A stretch of DNA of 64,000 nt, taken from Patellaria atrata CBS 101060 (lineage: Eukaryota; Ascomycota; Dothideomycetes; Patellariales; Patellariaceae). The translations under genes were made by a program, and so were the position numbers. Location: positions 841,701 through 905,700 of the forward strand of contig MU006097.1 of assembly GCA_010093705.1 (NCBI GenBank), read 5' to 3'. Shown piece by piece: positions 47,227-58,671 of the stretch. The notes below the pieces were generated by a model, which saw only the letters and a list, made by a program, of their open reading frames with translations, ran no database searches and was not told where the DNA came from. How positions within the stretch are numbered: the first letter of the stretch is position 1; each line of letters starts with the position of its first letter.

Positions 47227-48597
47227 GTTGAATAATATGTGTTGGTGGAAATGTAATTGAAGATCGTGCGTATGCCCTCAAAAGTGAGGTCTAAAATCGT
47301 AAAAGCGCGAGTCATGTTAAGGTATTCTTGGCAGTTTTTGACGTTGGTATGCGCACGGCCTCGCTTCGCCCATGGCGTTCCCGTCTGAACCTTAACACAA
47401 CGTTTGAACTTCAATTCTCTCCTATCCTGACTGAAACAATAATTCTCAACTTCATCTATGATACGGGTACTACGAGAATATGTTAATTGAAATATGTTAA
47501 TTGAAGTGCGTGATTCTTCGACGTTCCCTATGTCAAGTATCGGGTTGGTTCTACACAGTAAGTCCAGCAAGTATTGATAAGCTGTTAGAGTCAATATAGA
47601 ATGAGTGAAGTTAATTATATCTCTATGAGAATGATATAATTATATTTTATAAAGATCATGAGCAGTCGAAGATTGAATATGATAGAGAGTCTGTTATCAG
47701 TCTGAACACCAATTCGACCTCTCCTGTCCGCTGACTTCCAGTATCTTGGCCCTACTGTTCATTAAAATCACGTTTTTCCCGTTCTTCATCAACTAAATCT
47801 GTACCAGAAACATGCTCAAGTCATCAAAAATAGGTCCCACCTTCCTAAACAAACAGTCCTGTTTGCACCTCATAAGTAAAAAATTGCGAGAATCCCTTCG
47901 ACTTTCATGGCCGGATGGCCGATTGGTGTAGTACGTAGTACTTTACTCAAATCAACCTCCTGCGTTACGGATGGTATGTGGGTTCAACCCCCGTCTGTGT
48001 CAGCTTAAGGACCCTCATTTGAGTTAGGAACCAGAATATCGCTAATGAACCAGACCATGAAATGAGTCGCCACAGTAAATCAGTTCGCCTGGTTTCTGGG
48101 ATCCCCGAGGGGATTTTCTTTTGCAATTTTTTATCCCTTCCGAGTTTTCTTTTTTTTTAATTTGTTTGCGACGGACAGAGAGGCGCGCATGATTCACAAA
48201 TGTCAGGTGAGAGGAGTAGCAGCAATAAAACTCCTGTTGACTTATGTTTAAAACTCTCTTTTTCTTTGGTGTAATGAAGCAAACGTGTTTCGACAAGACA
48301 GAGCCTCTGCAACGGACAACGTAGGATGTGGGAACCATTCAAAGGGATGCAAACATTTTTGTTCTCTTTGCTATGTATCCACGATTTCACATAAAACCAT
48401 AAGATGGCGGGTATCGCTGACTTCGAATTCCTAGACCTATCCTCTACTTATATTTAGTGTTGTTTGAATGCCACGCGGTCGCAATAAATGCGCGGGTCTC
48501 AGTTGATCGCGATGTAATTCAGGTGCCTGCTACAAGTTGTTCATACCCCTTTAACGTTGTTATTATGTAATAATCTATTTCACATTTCTTTCATGCT
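47227..48597. other. Intergenic, no gene seen
   Basis: Nearest the MFAP1 ATG is its promoter. A T-loop-like stretch (GTGGGTTCAACCCCCGT) lies near 47971-47990, but no acceptor stem can be formed around it. Frames of 77-98 codons on the minus strand at 48042-48390 look like noise. Confidence 0.4.
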
Positions 48598-49326
48598 CTA
48601 ATTCTGATCTTTATGGGACAGTTTGAGTTTTAGCTTGATAGCCTTCTTACTCTTCTCCCACCAGTTCAGGTCTTCTCTGGAGAAGCTGGTATCTACGGGA
48701 TCCTCAAAGAGTGTTGCCCAACGACCAGGTGTATACCATTCATCATAACGGTAGTACATCGAACTAGGACGATAGTCAGACTCTTGCCGTACATCCTCTG
48801 GTAAACTTAGACGAACCTTCTTCTTAAGATTAGTCGTGGATTTGCACACGATATCCGGGTTCACCGACTTCACGTCTCCGACGGTATCCTGATTCGACAA
48901 GTTCGGATTTACCTCATTATACGGGTTCATCAATTTCAAGGCTGCGGCTGCCCTCAATCTAGCTTCTGCTTCTTGCTCGATATGCAGATTTGCAAGAAGC
49001 ATTCTCCTCTTTCGCCACTCATCCCTGGTATCCCAACAGGTCTGCTGATACTCCTGATTCATCTTCAATTCCTCGTCCTCACTTAAAGTCGCCTTAAACT
49101 CGTTGATTTCTATCTCAATGACCCGGAGGCGGTTGTCGACCTCATTGAACTTCTCCTGTGCGAATTCGACACGATCCTGAATAGGCCAGTAACCATCGTC
49201 TGTGTCTGAAACATCCATCATCTCTAGATCAGAGGTGTCGTTCATTTCGACTTCTGTATGTTGGTCTGCGTGGTACCGTACTAGATCCGCTTCGATGATC
49301 TCTCGTTGATCGGCGTAGTCCCACAT
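48598..49326 (-). CDS. Hypothetical coiled-coil protein
   Basis: A 242-codon frame from an ATG at 49326 to a stop at 48598. Residues 1-50 are acidic; residues 50-130 form a probable coiled coil (QDRVEFAQEKFNEVDNRLRV; IEINEFKATLSEDEELKMNQ); residues 185-225 hold a conserved-looking aromatic segment (YYRYDEWYTPGRWATLFEDP). I do not recognise the family, and no signal peptide or membrane helix is seen. The length, the absence of breaks and the protein-like composition make a real gene likely. Confidence 0.6.
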   Translation of the reverse strand: MWDYADQREIIEADLVRYHADQHTEVEMNDTSDLEMMDVSDTDDGYWPIQDRVEFAQEKFNEVDNRLRVIEIEINEFKATLSEDEELKMNQEYQQTCWDTRDEWRKRRMLLANLHIEQEAEARLRAAAALKLMNPYNEVNPNLSNQDTVGDVKSVNPDIVCKSTTNLKKKVRLSLPEDVRQESDYRPSSMYYRYDEWYTPGRWATLFEDPVDTSFSREDLNWWEKSKKAIKLKLKLSHKDQN

Positions 49327-49735
49327 TAGGAGATAAAAGGGCTTGATACTCCACTAAGTTTAGATACGATTTGATGATAATCCGAATTTGAATGCTGTCT
49401 TTGGCACTATGAAGGGTCATTTGAAATGGTCCACACTTCAGTTCCTTGAAAAATATATGCGCAAAGTTTGTCTGTTTGAACAAGGTCGGGGTGCTGAGCG
49501 ATCATCGATATGCAATAGAAAGGCCTCCGGACTTTCACAAAACAATGTTAAGACTGATTGTGGTAGGACCTGACCGCAAAATATTGTTAAGATACTACTC
49601 CCTAACGTTTTACGAAAACTCACACGGTGACAACATCTTTTCTATACAATGTATGAGGATATTGTTCAGCGACAGCCTTCATCCTTGAATAAAGTTGATA
49701 TCTACTTCCTCTTTTCCGAACCCAAAAATAACAAA
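49327..49735. other. Divergent promoter region
   Basis: About 400 bases between the leftward coiled-coil gene and the rightward RING-finger gene. Small overlapping frames only. Confidence 0.45.
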
Positions 49736-50007
49736 ATGGACAACCTCGACCCAAACACCGAGGCAGGTGCAACTCATATCATGAACCAACAGAAGAGCTC
49801 ACGAACCCAATTTCTCGGGAGCATTCACCCCCTATCCAATCGACCGGCTCTTGATGACCCGACAGACGGCCACTGTCCCGTCTGCTTGGAACCATATCCC
49901 GAAGAGTCCCTTGAAGGCTCTTCTCAGGACACTTTACCAGCGCAGCTACCCTGCAAGCATCTCATCGGAATCTACTGCTTGAAATCCTGGACCGCCCCAC
50001 CCTCCCA

Positions 50008-50022
50008 GGGCGGCGAGGGGAA
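50008..50022 (+). repeat. Left flanking copy of duplicated target
   Basis: GGGCGGCGAGGGGAA. Compare GGGCCGCGAGGGAAA at 50669-50683, directly after the poly-A. They agree at 13 of 15 positions and code in the same register of the RING gene, as expected of a target-site duplication. Confidence 0.5.
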
Positions 50023-50668
50023 TTGGAAAGGATACTGAAGGGAAATATTTTGGAGACTGCAGGTTTATCCAAACCCCAAGACATCTGATTCTTCACTGCA
50101 AACATTTCTCCAAGGAACGAAAAATCATGGAGAAGCAGCTAAATTCAAGAATAACATTAACAAAACTTTTTTGTATAGAGAAGGGGAAAGAAGTACTCTT
50201 CCAATACTTACACAGTACACAAATCTCAACAGCTAACTGGCTGCTACATAAAAGAGAAATCAATGAAGAACAAGAAACATATTAAAAATGATAGTATACA
50301 GGGGAAAAACAGATCGATATATAATGCAGGGAATTGAAGAGCAAAGGATAAGTGGAGTTGGTTCAGTTTTTCTAATGCTTGGATTAGACTGCAAAGTTTG
50401 AACAACTGGGGAGCTTCAATCCTCAGACACTCTCACTAGACATATTATTGCCCTAGAATAGGGATTTATGTAGATGAAAGAGTAGCGCCATAGCCAAAGA
50501 GGCTGCATGCGCAGTATTGTAGATAATGCAATACAATAGATTNNNNNNNNNNNNNNNNNNNNNNNNNNNNNNNNNNNNNNNNNNNNNNNNNNNNNNNNNN
50601 NNNNNNNNNNNNNNNNNNNNNNNNNNNNNNNNNNNNNNNNNNAAAAAAAAAAAAAAAAAAAAAAAAAA
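50023..50668 (+). mobile_element. Probable retroposed insertion with poly-A end (contains assembly gap)
   Basis: Non-coding insert within the RING gene. It ends in 26 A residues (50643-50668) at its 3' side and is flanked by two 15-base near-identical sequences, the signature of a SINE, a 5'-truncated LINE or a processed transcript. The internal sequence has no recognisable coding region. Because 100 N (50543-50642) abut the poly-A, part of it is unknown and the poly-A could be an assembly edge effect. Confidence 0.45.
50543..50642. other. Assembly gap (100 N)
   Basis: Exactly 100 N, the conventional length for a gap of unknown size. Confidence 0.98.
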
Positions 50669-51200
50669 GGGCCGCGAGGGAAAGAACACCTGTCCGATGT
50701 GCCGGTACGAACTCTTCCCTATCGATGAGAGCGATAAGATGCATAACACGGAGCCAGATAACGGTCAAGGGGGTGAGCATGAAGAATTTTCAGTCAACGC
50801 GCTGGTTTTCAACGAAGCATTGAGACAAACTCTCGCGGGGCGTTATGGTGAGTCTACCGACACCCTTTTACCAGATTCGAATCTCACAGTGAACAGACTA
50901 CGTCAAATGATCGTCGAAGTGAACGAGTTCTATGGCTCTCTATATGCTTCCTTCGCGGATTATAATATCATGGTGATCCGGCATCTTGAGCGGAACAGGT
51001 CAACCGAGGCTGACCTTATTGTGGGGGATTCTCGTCGTATAGTTTTACACACCATATTGCAGATGTTGATAAGGATCCAGGACTGGATGCTCGGAGATGA
51101 TCCGGAAGGCCTGCGTCTTGCATTAGTAAGGGCTTTGGGTCTGCCTGTGATGCAGTTCAGGGAGGCCGGTGGGAAGATGCTCGCGCATATCAAGACCTGA

Positions 51201-51685
51201 TTGACTACATCTTTCGTCACTTCCCTCACTTTATTATTGCTGCCGTACAGCGTAATACCCCTCAAGATGTATCTTGATAACATTAGCTATTTATTCATAG
51301 TTTCATTATATTACGGAAAAGTTGAAAAGAGAATGTAATTCAGATTTTGTTTGAATTTTGATCATAACCTGTCCATATACTGTCTTATAACCCATTTCAA
51401 AACCCCCTGTACCGTGAACTTATACTCCTACACCACCAAAACCAATGTGTTTATTTCGCATATCATCGTATAGCGTATCCATTAGGTACCTCAAAATTGT
51501 ACTTACACAATTACTTTGTTTGTCTAAATACATTGTCAATGTTCGTAAAACTCTGAACTTATTATTTTTGTTTCCCCTCTCTTTCTTTTAGACTTCTCTG
51601 GGTTCCCCTTAACGATAGTTCCTATAATGTTATAAACCGCATGAGACCGAATACACATATCCCAGGCCTTACAATACGCTCTACC
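51201..51685. other. Intergenic, convergent 3' regions
   Basis: Between the RING gene end and the leftward GTPase pseudogene. AT-rich; no gene seen. Confidence 0.5.
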
Positions 51686-52982
51686 CTAGCAGATAGTCCA
51701 ACTAAATCCGGAAGAGGCTACATCAACCCCTCCTATCCACAAAACATCACTAGATCCATGTATTGAATACGAGATACACCTCAATCTCTTCCCCCTATAC
51801 ACATTCAACACCCTCCCCATCATTCCAGGCCGTAGCGCTTCAGTGGGCTCGTCGTACCTGGTCTCCTGCTCTTGAATCTCGCGCTGCAGACTACTCTCGC
51901 TAGCCTCAAGGAGACGGAGTTGTCCGTCGTTGTTGCGCTCCATTTCCGCGATGACGGTCGTGGGCAGACTCGAGTTCGTCTTGGAGCGCTTTGTTGCCTG
52001 TTTTGTATTCAGAGACCAAGCTTATAACAAGGGGCATATGACACCAATTCATTAGTCCGAACAGCGAGATCCATCTCCTCCTTAAGAGTTCGGAGCTCCT
52101 CCTCATGCCGTTTCCGGAGCTGCATCATCTCCTCGTTGATATACGAGCCCCGGTCTGTGTCAACGAGACATTTGCCATCCTCGACCAACTCCTTCTGGAT
52201 CTTCATCACAGCCGGGGATTTCCGAAGGAGCTCCTCTGCGAGAGCTATCGCAACTTGCGGGTCATTGTTGTAACGCCGCACGTTGGCTCCCGCAGCGACC
52301 ATCGTCCCCCAGGACGAACCTGTCCGGCAGAGTTCTTTCTCTCGCGCTTCGCCATCGGCGGTGGCTACGTCCTTTCACATATTTGTGACGAGCGAGATGT
52401 TGCCCATGTTTCGGCACCACACAGCTTCCTAAACATGCGCAGATTCTTCGTGGACGCGTTTGTCATCCGCTTGTCCGTGATCCGGGGAGATCGATGATGC
52501 CGGAAAGTAGCATACCGTCTTCATATGACGTGCGTATCCATTCCGCAATGATGGCCAAGACTTCAGAGCCGCTGTGGTTAGTATCGTCAAAGCCGGGAGT
52601 GTCCACAAGAGTAACCGCGTAGGGACCAATTTGACAATGGACCTCGATAACAGCATGGGTATCTTCATACAAAGCAGCATAAACATTCGAGGTCTAGGAT
52701 ATCGCAGCGCTGCTTACATCCTTGTAAACCGTGACCTATTTCCACGTCCTGGCCGGCAACGTTGCTGATGAAGGTTGACTTTTCTGTTCCTGTCATCCCG
52801 CAGACGGGTACCACGGCGTTGTCTTTTGGCTTTGCTCTCTTTCTCCAATGCGGTTCTGGAGATGTGTGCGCCAGCTCTGCGGGCTCAGTATCGTTCTGTC
52901 ATGAACCCGGCATTGTTTCCGCTTCCGCGGGTATGGGTCCCGCGTCATCGGGAGGGCTTTGAGTATCGATATTAGTTCTCAT
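51686..52982 (-). pseudogene. Broken AIG1/50S-ribosome-binding-type GTPase gene
   Basis: From an ATG at 52982 the minus strand encodes a fungal P-loop GTPase with a C-terminal coiled coil. G1 reads GMTGTEKSTFIS, where the family has GMTGTGKST: the invariant Gly before Lys is Glu. G3 is intact (YAVTLVDTPGFDDTN). Lesions: an in-frame TGA in the N-terminal tail (PGS, stop, QNDTEPAELA); a frame change between GHGLQGC and YEDTHAVIEV; one-base losses near 52490 (GIIDL then RITDKRMTNASTKNLRMF) and near 52410; and TGA where relatives have Trp (LVTNM, stop, KDVATADGEA). Further on, YINEEMMQLRKRHEEELRTL is the coiled coil, followed by a probable intron or frame break near 52060 and a Gln/Glu-rich end near 51850. 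The nonsense and Gly-to-Glu changes are C-to-T/G-to-A. Confidence 0.8.
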
Positions 52983-54330
52983 AACAGCTGTGGATTTACA
53001 GATAAACTTTTGGATCACCTCAAGGTCGTGGTGCGCAACTCTTTCTCGGTATGGTCGATGTCGCAGCGAATTTCATCAGAGCCAGACGTATGTGATTGAT
53101 TCAGGGTTTCCCTATAATGGTTATTGGATATACTCCGTTCAAAGGTTATGGTAAGGTTTATACGTTTGTTCTTGTTGTTGCTGGCTAGATTTCCTTCTGA
53201 AGTCTCGGAGCAAATTGAACATTTTGGGCCGTTGGGCGAAGATGATATTAACTTTCTATTTGTCTCCTTACATGATTGATTTTATGGATTGAAGTGAATA
53301 TTTGCCGAGTTTAGTTTTGAGCTAATAAGGGAAAGGAGACGGAGATCATGATGGAAAGTAAAACGTAACGTAGGTCAAACTCGATATGCAGGGAGCTGTT
53401 CAAAAACAGCTTAATTCGGAAAATTTAAGCTTAGTTCGTTCGCTTTTCTAAACCTCCTATCAGTCCCGCTAGGAGTATAAGGTAAACTGAGAAAATACGA
53501 TACCTACTGTAATCACCAGTTAAAAATACGAGACTGTATTGGGCGTATTCTCTGATTTTAGTTTAATGTTTCATACGTGCAAATAACAGGGTTTTTGAAT
53601 TGTAAAAGCGTATCAGTAGTCCTATAAATTACCCCTCCCCTCATACCTTACTGGGATTCCTTTTCGCTATACTCTCACCACAAATGGCCGACCTTACTAT
53701 ATAGAAGTGGGTGAGAGTGGATGGTGACTTCGCAACCGTACCAATGAGTGAAACATATGAACAATGCGGCTAGTTCACAGTGCGATCTCGTACTAAAGAG
53801 CTCGCCGATAAATACTTGTCAAATGTGGACGGAGAGAGCAAACTGTAACCAGAGGCACAAGGGCTTGGTATAATGAGGTTGTGGGCCTGCAAAATAAGTC
53901 ACCCATTTCTCGAAATAGTTTCGATGCCAAAGATTAGGGTTTCAAAAATTGAAAGAGAGAATAGCTTACTCTTATCGAGAAGAATAATACTTAGTTTTCA
54001 TGTCTTGAACTTTATTGTTGGTTGCGCTATTTGGCCTGGAAATAAGGTGAAAATGTAAAGTATCAAGAGTTTCGGTGTTCACTGGCTCACGACTTTTGAT
54101 GCCAAGCCTTGGCGCCGCAGTTCGTGTTATACCCATTTTATCACTACATCACGCTTCATGGACTGGGAGGGAGATTCAATGACCGTTTCCAATTCCAAAG
54201 TGGTATCTACATAGCAAGAGAGCGCGCTCGTTATAGTTATCCGTTCCGTTCCTCTCAATAACTCCCTATTATCATAACCTTGCGTGACATCATTATCTAA
54301 CAACCGACGTAGATAGCTAAAGTACGTTGA
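52983..54330. other. Intergenic, AT-rich, no gene seen
   Basis: About 1.35 kb. No domains, repeats or long frames were recognised. The single 61-codon frame at 53873-54058 is not convincing. Confidence 0.5.
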
Positions 54331-55512
54331 TCAGTACGAGATGTAGGAGTCAGGAAGATGAGCATATTTACCATTTGCAAAAAGCGCATAAGTATCGGCA
54401 TTGAGTACAGCTCTGCTAGATGACAATGCAATGCTGGCGGAGTAACCATAAGCATAATCATCAGTTCCAGGGCTGTACACGCCTGGCGCGTGCGTGTACT
54501 CGTGGAGCGTCGTGGTAGCCTGGTCTTGAGCGTGGCAAGTCCGGGTGAGGGCTGGGAGAGCGCTGAAGTATATGGGGCAGTTGACTACGAGGTTGGTGGA
54601 GGGCTGTGTGTAGGCGAGCGTATTGCTGCTACAAGCCCCCAGTTGATCAGTACAATATTGTCGCGTGGCCCCACTATTTGTGGAGCTACATTCGGAGGCA
54701 ACCGCACGGAATCGCGCCGCAACGGTTGATCTCACACTGGAAGAAGTGGTCTTGAAGTACTCCTGGAATCTGTTTGAAAATCAGCTTCACTGTCCATCTA
54801 CAGCGACCAGTTACTCACTTGCTAGCAGAGCCAGAAGCAGCAGCATTGGCAGCAGCATTTGCGAGGCTTTGGCAGTTCCTGAGTGCAGTTTGGGTTGCGG
54901 AAAGGCGGCTGCCGGTACAGTCTGACTGAATTCGCGTGCGCTTTTCGAACGCAACCTTCTTGGCCCTAGCAGCCTCTCCATCAACGGAGAGGGAAAGGAT
55001 GTTGCTCTCGAAGTATACAGCACTACCGCTTAACTCATTCGAGTCGGCTTCGGCGAAGGGAATGGCTCCCTCGGTGAAAATGTCAAAGTTTCCGCCAGAG
55101 GAGAGATCGTGAACCTCGGCGACATCGAACTCGAATTCGAGGGTCTGGCCGGCGGCAATTGGTACGAATGCTTCATCGTTGAGACCGCTTGTCCTAACAC
55201 GCATGCGAATACCCTCAAAGGCCACGGGAGCAGCTTCGGGACGTCAGCTTGGCACTATATCCGGGAGCCGGATGAAGACCTACTAGCAGAGAACACTTTC
55301 GCGTGTTCGACAGGAGCGGAATCCAGGAAGGTTCCGGTCTTTAGCAATTTCAAATCAGACGTTCCAGTGTTGTGCACAATAGCTTTGATCAAGGTGTTGC
55401 CAACAGCTTCAATGTCAACTTTGACATCACTATTGCGCTTGTTCAGGTTGACAGAGGCGGCGGAGACAAGTGTAACCAGTGCGGCCAACGAAAGTGAAGC
55501 GGAGATCCTCAT
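54331..55512 (-). CDS. Deuterolysin-type metalloprotease (peptidase M35), secreted
   Basis: Three exons (55512-55284, 55233-54819, 54769-54331; introns of 50 and 49 bases) join to 360 residues. Residues 1-18 are a signal peptide ([18 protein letters not shown]). A propeptide with an Ig-like pattern follows ([49 protein letters not shown]) up to a Lys-Arg site at residues 174-175 ([12 protein letters not shown]), where Kex2-type cleavage would free a mature enzyme of about 185 residues. The catalytic motif HEYTH is at 304-308, and the third zinc ligand, Asp, lies in the following GTDDYAYGY, the aspzincin GTxxxxYG signature. Cys residues are numerous, as in disulfide-stabilised M35 enzymes. These are Zn endopeptidases active on basic proteins, exported for protein nutrition. 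Intact. Confidence 0.94.
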
Positions 55513-57487
55513 AATGAATGTGAGAAACTGGTGTTAACTTGTTAACTGCGCCGTGAAGACTGAAGTGACTTGATTGTATTAATGCTGCTGGGGATCACTG
55601 CTCTCGAAGGTCCAGCCAGCCTACTTATAGAAAGCAAAGAAGAATATCCTCCATGGGAGCTGCCTCGGCGTTGACCGTTGATGAACCATGTCCCCTGATA
55701 AGCACCATGGGGCAATTCCTTGAAGAAGAAGGTCAAGATCACTGCGTATTTAGCATAGCTATCGATCTTGGGTTTCTCGGGCTCAAAATGTAGTCGATCC
55801 TATAAATGAGCTAGTGAAGTCATACGTATGGCGAGTAGCATGGATGTAAATTGCGGGGGACAGATATCCCTATCTCTTCGTTCTCTTGGCTATCACACGA
55901 TACTATGGAAATGTCGTGCACGATGGGGTCCCATGCAGGTACATGCCATACGAACGAAGCAAACGGTTAAGAGTTGGAAACATATATACAGGTTTCTGGG
56001 AAAAGAAACTTGAGAACTCAGGCTTTCCAAGTATGCTTGATAGATGTCTCAGGGATGATGCTCAACTAAACCAATAAGAATGGATAATGACTTCGAAAAT
56101 GTCTATATAGATCCATTTGACTGGCTAACGATGGAAAAATGCGAAATAGCAAAGGGACAGAATCTGAGACGTGTTCATGCCAGCGCATTGACAGAGCTGC
56201 CCCGCAGCTAAGATGGACCCTTGAAGCTTTTGGATGATGGTTTTTAAACAATTGAAGGGCAGATAGTTGATCAAGACGGGATTTAACATGGACTAAGCAG
56301 GGCTGAAGTTCACGTCAATTAACATGACTGGGTAGACAAGGCTAAAACCCTTATCTTGTAATATAAAGGGTAAGTAGCCTGAAGTAAGTGTGACAGGGAT
56401 TTCCCTTTCATACTGTGGACAACTAGGGCACTGCATATATGAGTATATAGTGTTTTCCCAATCGCCTACGGGTGTAGCCATGCCCGGTTGAGGAAGGACG
56501 AGATTAGAGGAGTAAAAAATGGTTGAGGTTGAAAGAAACTCTTGAGGTAACCTTAAATGAGCAGCATCCCGCCAAGTAGAACTATTTCTAATGCACCAAA
56601 CATCTCAAAAGTGCCAATCTCCCGTTCCTATGCACAGCTTCTGACAAGACTGTAAACGAACACGCGTTTGAAATATGGCGTCTTGATGTTCCACTACTAC
56701 CGGATGGAATAGAAGTGAAAAATTACCTTGCCTTATCTCGCATGAGGAAATGGTTGTGATTGCAGAGTCGTAGTGCATGACTTGCTCCCCCATGACTTAG
56801 TTCAAAGGTTGTAAAGCTGTTTCGCCTTCTGTTCATCTATGTACGCGTATGTAGTTCCACTGTACAGAGGTACAGTATTTCTTGTGCTCTTAAGAAGCTT
56901 TTGGCGAATCCGCCACAGCCGTATAACGTGCAGGATTCTCTGTGATCGGCACATGCAGTTTAATCCCCGCGAGAGCCTGTAGTTCTGCTACTACTGCAAC
57001 ACCACGAAAGATCACCAATTACCAAGGTGCGACTGCAAGTACTAAAGTCTTAAAAAGATCGAGACTTCGCCGATAGCCAAGGTGTGCATCCCTTTCACTG
57101 GCTTTTTCGGAAACTTGGCTGAGATCGTCAACAATGGGAAGGTCGGGGACACTGCTGGAGTTGCAGTTTATCAGATACAAGCTCAAGTGCGTACCTTATG
57201 ATCTCGGTCAGCACTCCTATAAGGGAAGCTCCGAACAAGTCCCCAGGACACCTCGTGCATGGAAGATAGCAATAATGGGTTTGGGTTACATTAATCTCCA
57301 TTCGTGTCTCCTCTCACAAGCACACCAGTTAGCTAAAGCAAATCCTGTCTCAATAGCTACCATACCTAAAGCTTCAATTGGAGTAATCAGTCCTCGTTAG
57401 ACTTGGGAAACTCACCGCGGAGCGACTCTCCCAATCCAACGATTTGCATTATCAATCTCCATCCTCATTCTCCATATCCCACCATCC
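55513..57487. other. Intergenic, 2 kb, no gene called
   Basis: Probable M35 promoter next to 55512. A short plus-strand frame near 57074-57190 (KVCIPFTGFFGNLAEIVNNG) looks protein-like but has no start or partner exon that I can identify. Confidence 0.4.
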
Positions 57488-58075
57488 ATGATCACTCGAG
57501 GGACTGCTATCGTTGTTCTTGCTGCCATCAGCATAACCGCCTTCTTCACTTACCCCTCTTTCGGATCGGCGTTCAGAACCATGGTCGGTTCGAGTTCGAA
57601 TTCTATTCGGCCCACCGCCCTCTCCATCGAGCTCTCCCAGCATTCAACCTCTCCTCCGACCCTTCGTGCCACAGTACGAAATAATCATTCCAAGATCTTG
57701 ACCATATTAACTTGGGATACCCCGCTGGACGAGAAGGCAGCAATACTTGGAGTCTTCCGTGTGACGGAAAAGAGTTCGGGGGACGAAGTTGAAATGGGAG
57801 GAATAAAAATCAATCGGCTACTCCCTCCTCCCCGCGACGCATTCGTCGAGCTAAGTCCTGGCGCAGAATCTAGCAAGGATTTCGAATTAAAAGAGCCACT
57901 GTGGCCGATGGAAAAGGGCCATCGTTATTACATTAAGGCCGTTGGCGATTGGAAAGCTGTATGGGAGGCTAGAGTTGGAGACCTTACCGATGGTGACTTT
58001 AAGGATATGGCTGCAAGTGAAAGGGCGATAAAAATAGAAACATACGAAAGTGAACCGATTGAGGTTGAAATATGA
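57488..58075 (+). CDS. Membrane-anchored protein resembling a free-standing M35 propeptide
   Basis: A single-exon gene of 195 residues. Residues 1-25 (TRGTAIVVLAAISITAFFTY) are a signal peptide or signal anchor. The rest follows the same order of elements as the propeptide of the deuterolysin 2 kb to the left: LSIELSQHSTSPPTLRATVRN, then KILTILTWDTPLDEKAAILG (compare [20 protein letters not shown]), then VEMGGIKINR (compare [10 protein letters not shown]), then DAFVELSPGAESSKDFEL (compare [18 protein letters not shown]). It has no KR site, no HExxH and no catalytic domain. I infer a beta-sandwich protein related to the M35 prodomain, which could be an inhibitor or chaperone of such a protease, or have moved to another role. 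The family comparison is by eye. Intact. Confidence 0.65.
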   Translation: MITRGTAIVVLAAISITAFFTYPSFGSAFRTMVGSSSNSIRPTALSIELSQHSTSPPTLRATVRNNHSKILTILTWDTPLDEKAAILGVFRVTEKSSGDEVEMGGIKINRLLPPPRDAFVELSPGAESSKDFELKEPLWPMEKGHRYYIKAVGDWKAVWEARVGDLTDGDFKDMAASERAIKIETYESEPIEVEI

Positions 58076-58671
58076 AGTCTGCACTTCTTGTTTTCACTTT
58101 GTATCGCCCAAACAGCCAGAGAATGACTGAGGTCTGGTGGAACATAGGGAAACAAGAAAACGCGTTCCGCCTGTTCATGTATACTATCTCCAACAGTTGA
58201 ATCTAGAAAACACGGCAACATTCTTCAGGCCTAACCTGAAGAGACAATCACTCATAGACCTAAATTTCATCTCAGACAACTTTAACAGCATGGGTGAATG
58301 GAGGCATGGGCGAATGGAGTTATTATTGATCGTAACCGCACGTTGACAATGAGGGCGTATTAGGCTTTGGTTTCGGAGGATCCGGAAAGCTCAAGGCGAA
58401 CAGCACGTATCACGTACCTATCGCCATATACGCGGGTTTCTGTGTACTGGCCTATCGTATTATACAAAATACGGATAGAAGTTTATATAGACTACATTTA
58501 CCACGGCCGCTTCAACCCACACGACTAGGGCAAATCCGGGGTCCCAACACGTTCCCTCCGGCAGCCCCAAGGTGTCAACGGTCGAGGGTCGAGGGCGGAA
58601 TACGGCGAAGACATGAAGCTGGAACCGCAAGCTGGCCATCTCGTGCCATCTTGCACGCGTCCAACAACCCA
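58076..58671. other. Intergenic, no gene seen
   Basis: Between the propeptide-like gene and the GC-rich fragment. GC content rises near 58500. Confidence 0.45.

Larger units (their letters stand above)
49736..51200 (+). pseudogene. RING-finger protein gene split by an insertion
   Basis: The 5' part (ATG 49736 to about 50022) encodes the first half of a RING finger: GHCPVCLEPYPEESL, then PCKHLIGIYCLKSW, then a Gly-rich loop. It runs into a stop 16 bases beyond (TGA at 50036-50038). The second half of the same RING (KNTCPMCRYELFPIDE) resumes at 50683 and continues in frame to TGA at 51200, with a helical C-terminal region (LRQMIVEVNEFYGSLYASFA; ILQMLIRIQDWMLGDD). Between them lie about 646 bases with no coding content, a 100-N gap and a run of 26 A. 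No splice pair removes this segment cleanly. RING proteins are E3 ubiquitin ligases. If the insert is real and not spliced, the final CPMC zinc pair is lost and the gene is dead. Confidence 0.7.

Noticed and set aside
47916-48003. Possible tRNA: T-loop-like GTGGGTTCAACCCCCGT with GGTGTAGT upstream
   Set aside because: No 5' sequence pairs with the would-be acceptor 3' strand (TCTGTGTC), and no anticodon stem forms.
57074-57190. Plus-strand frame with KVCIPFTGFFGNLAEIVNNG
   Set aside because: Protein-like but no start, splice partners or recognised family.
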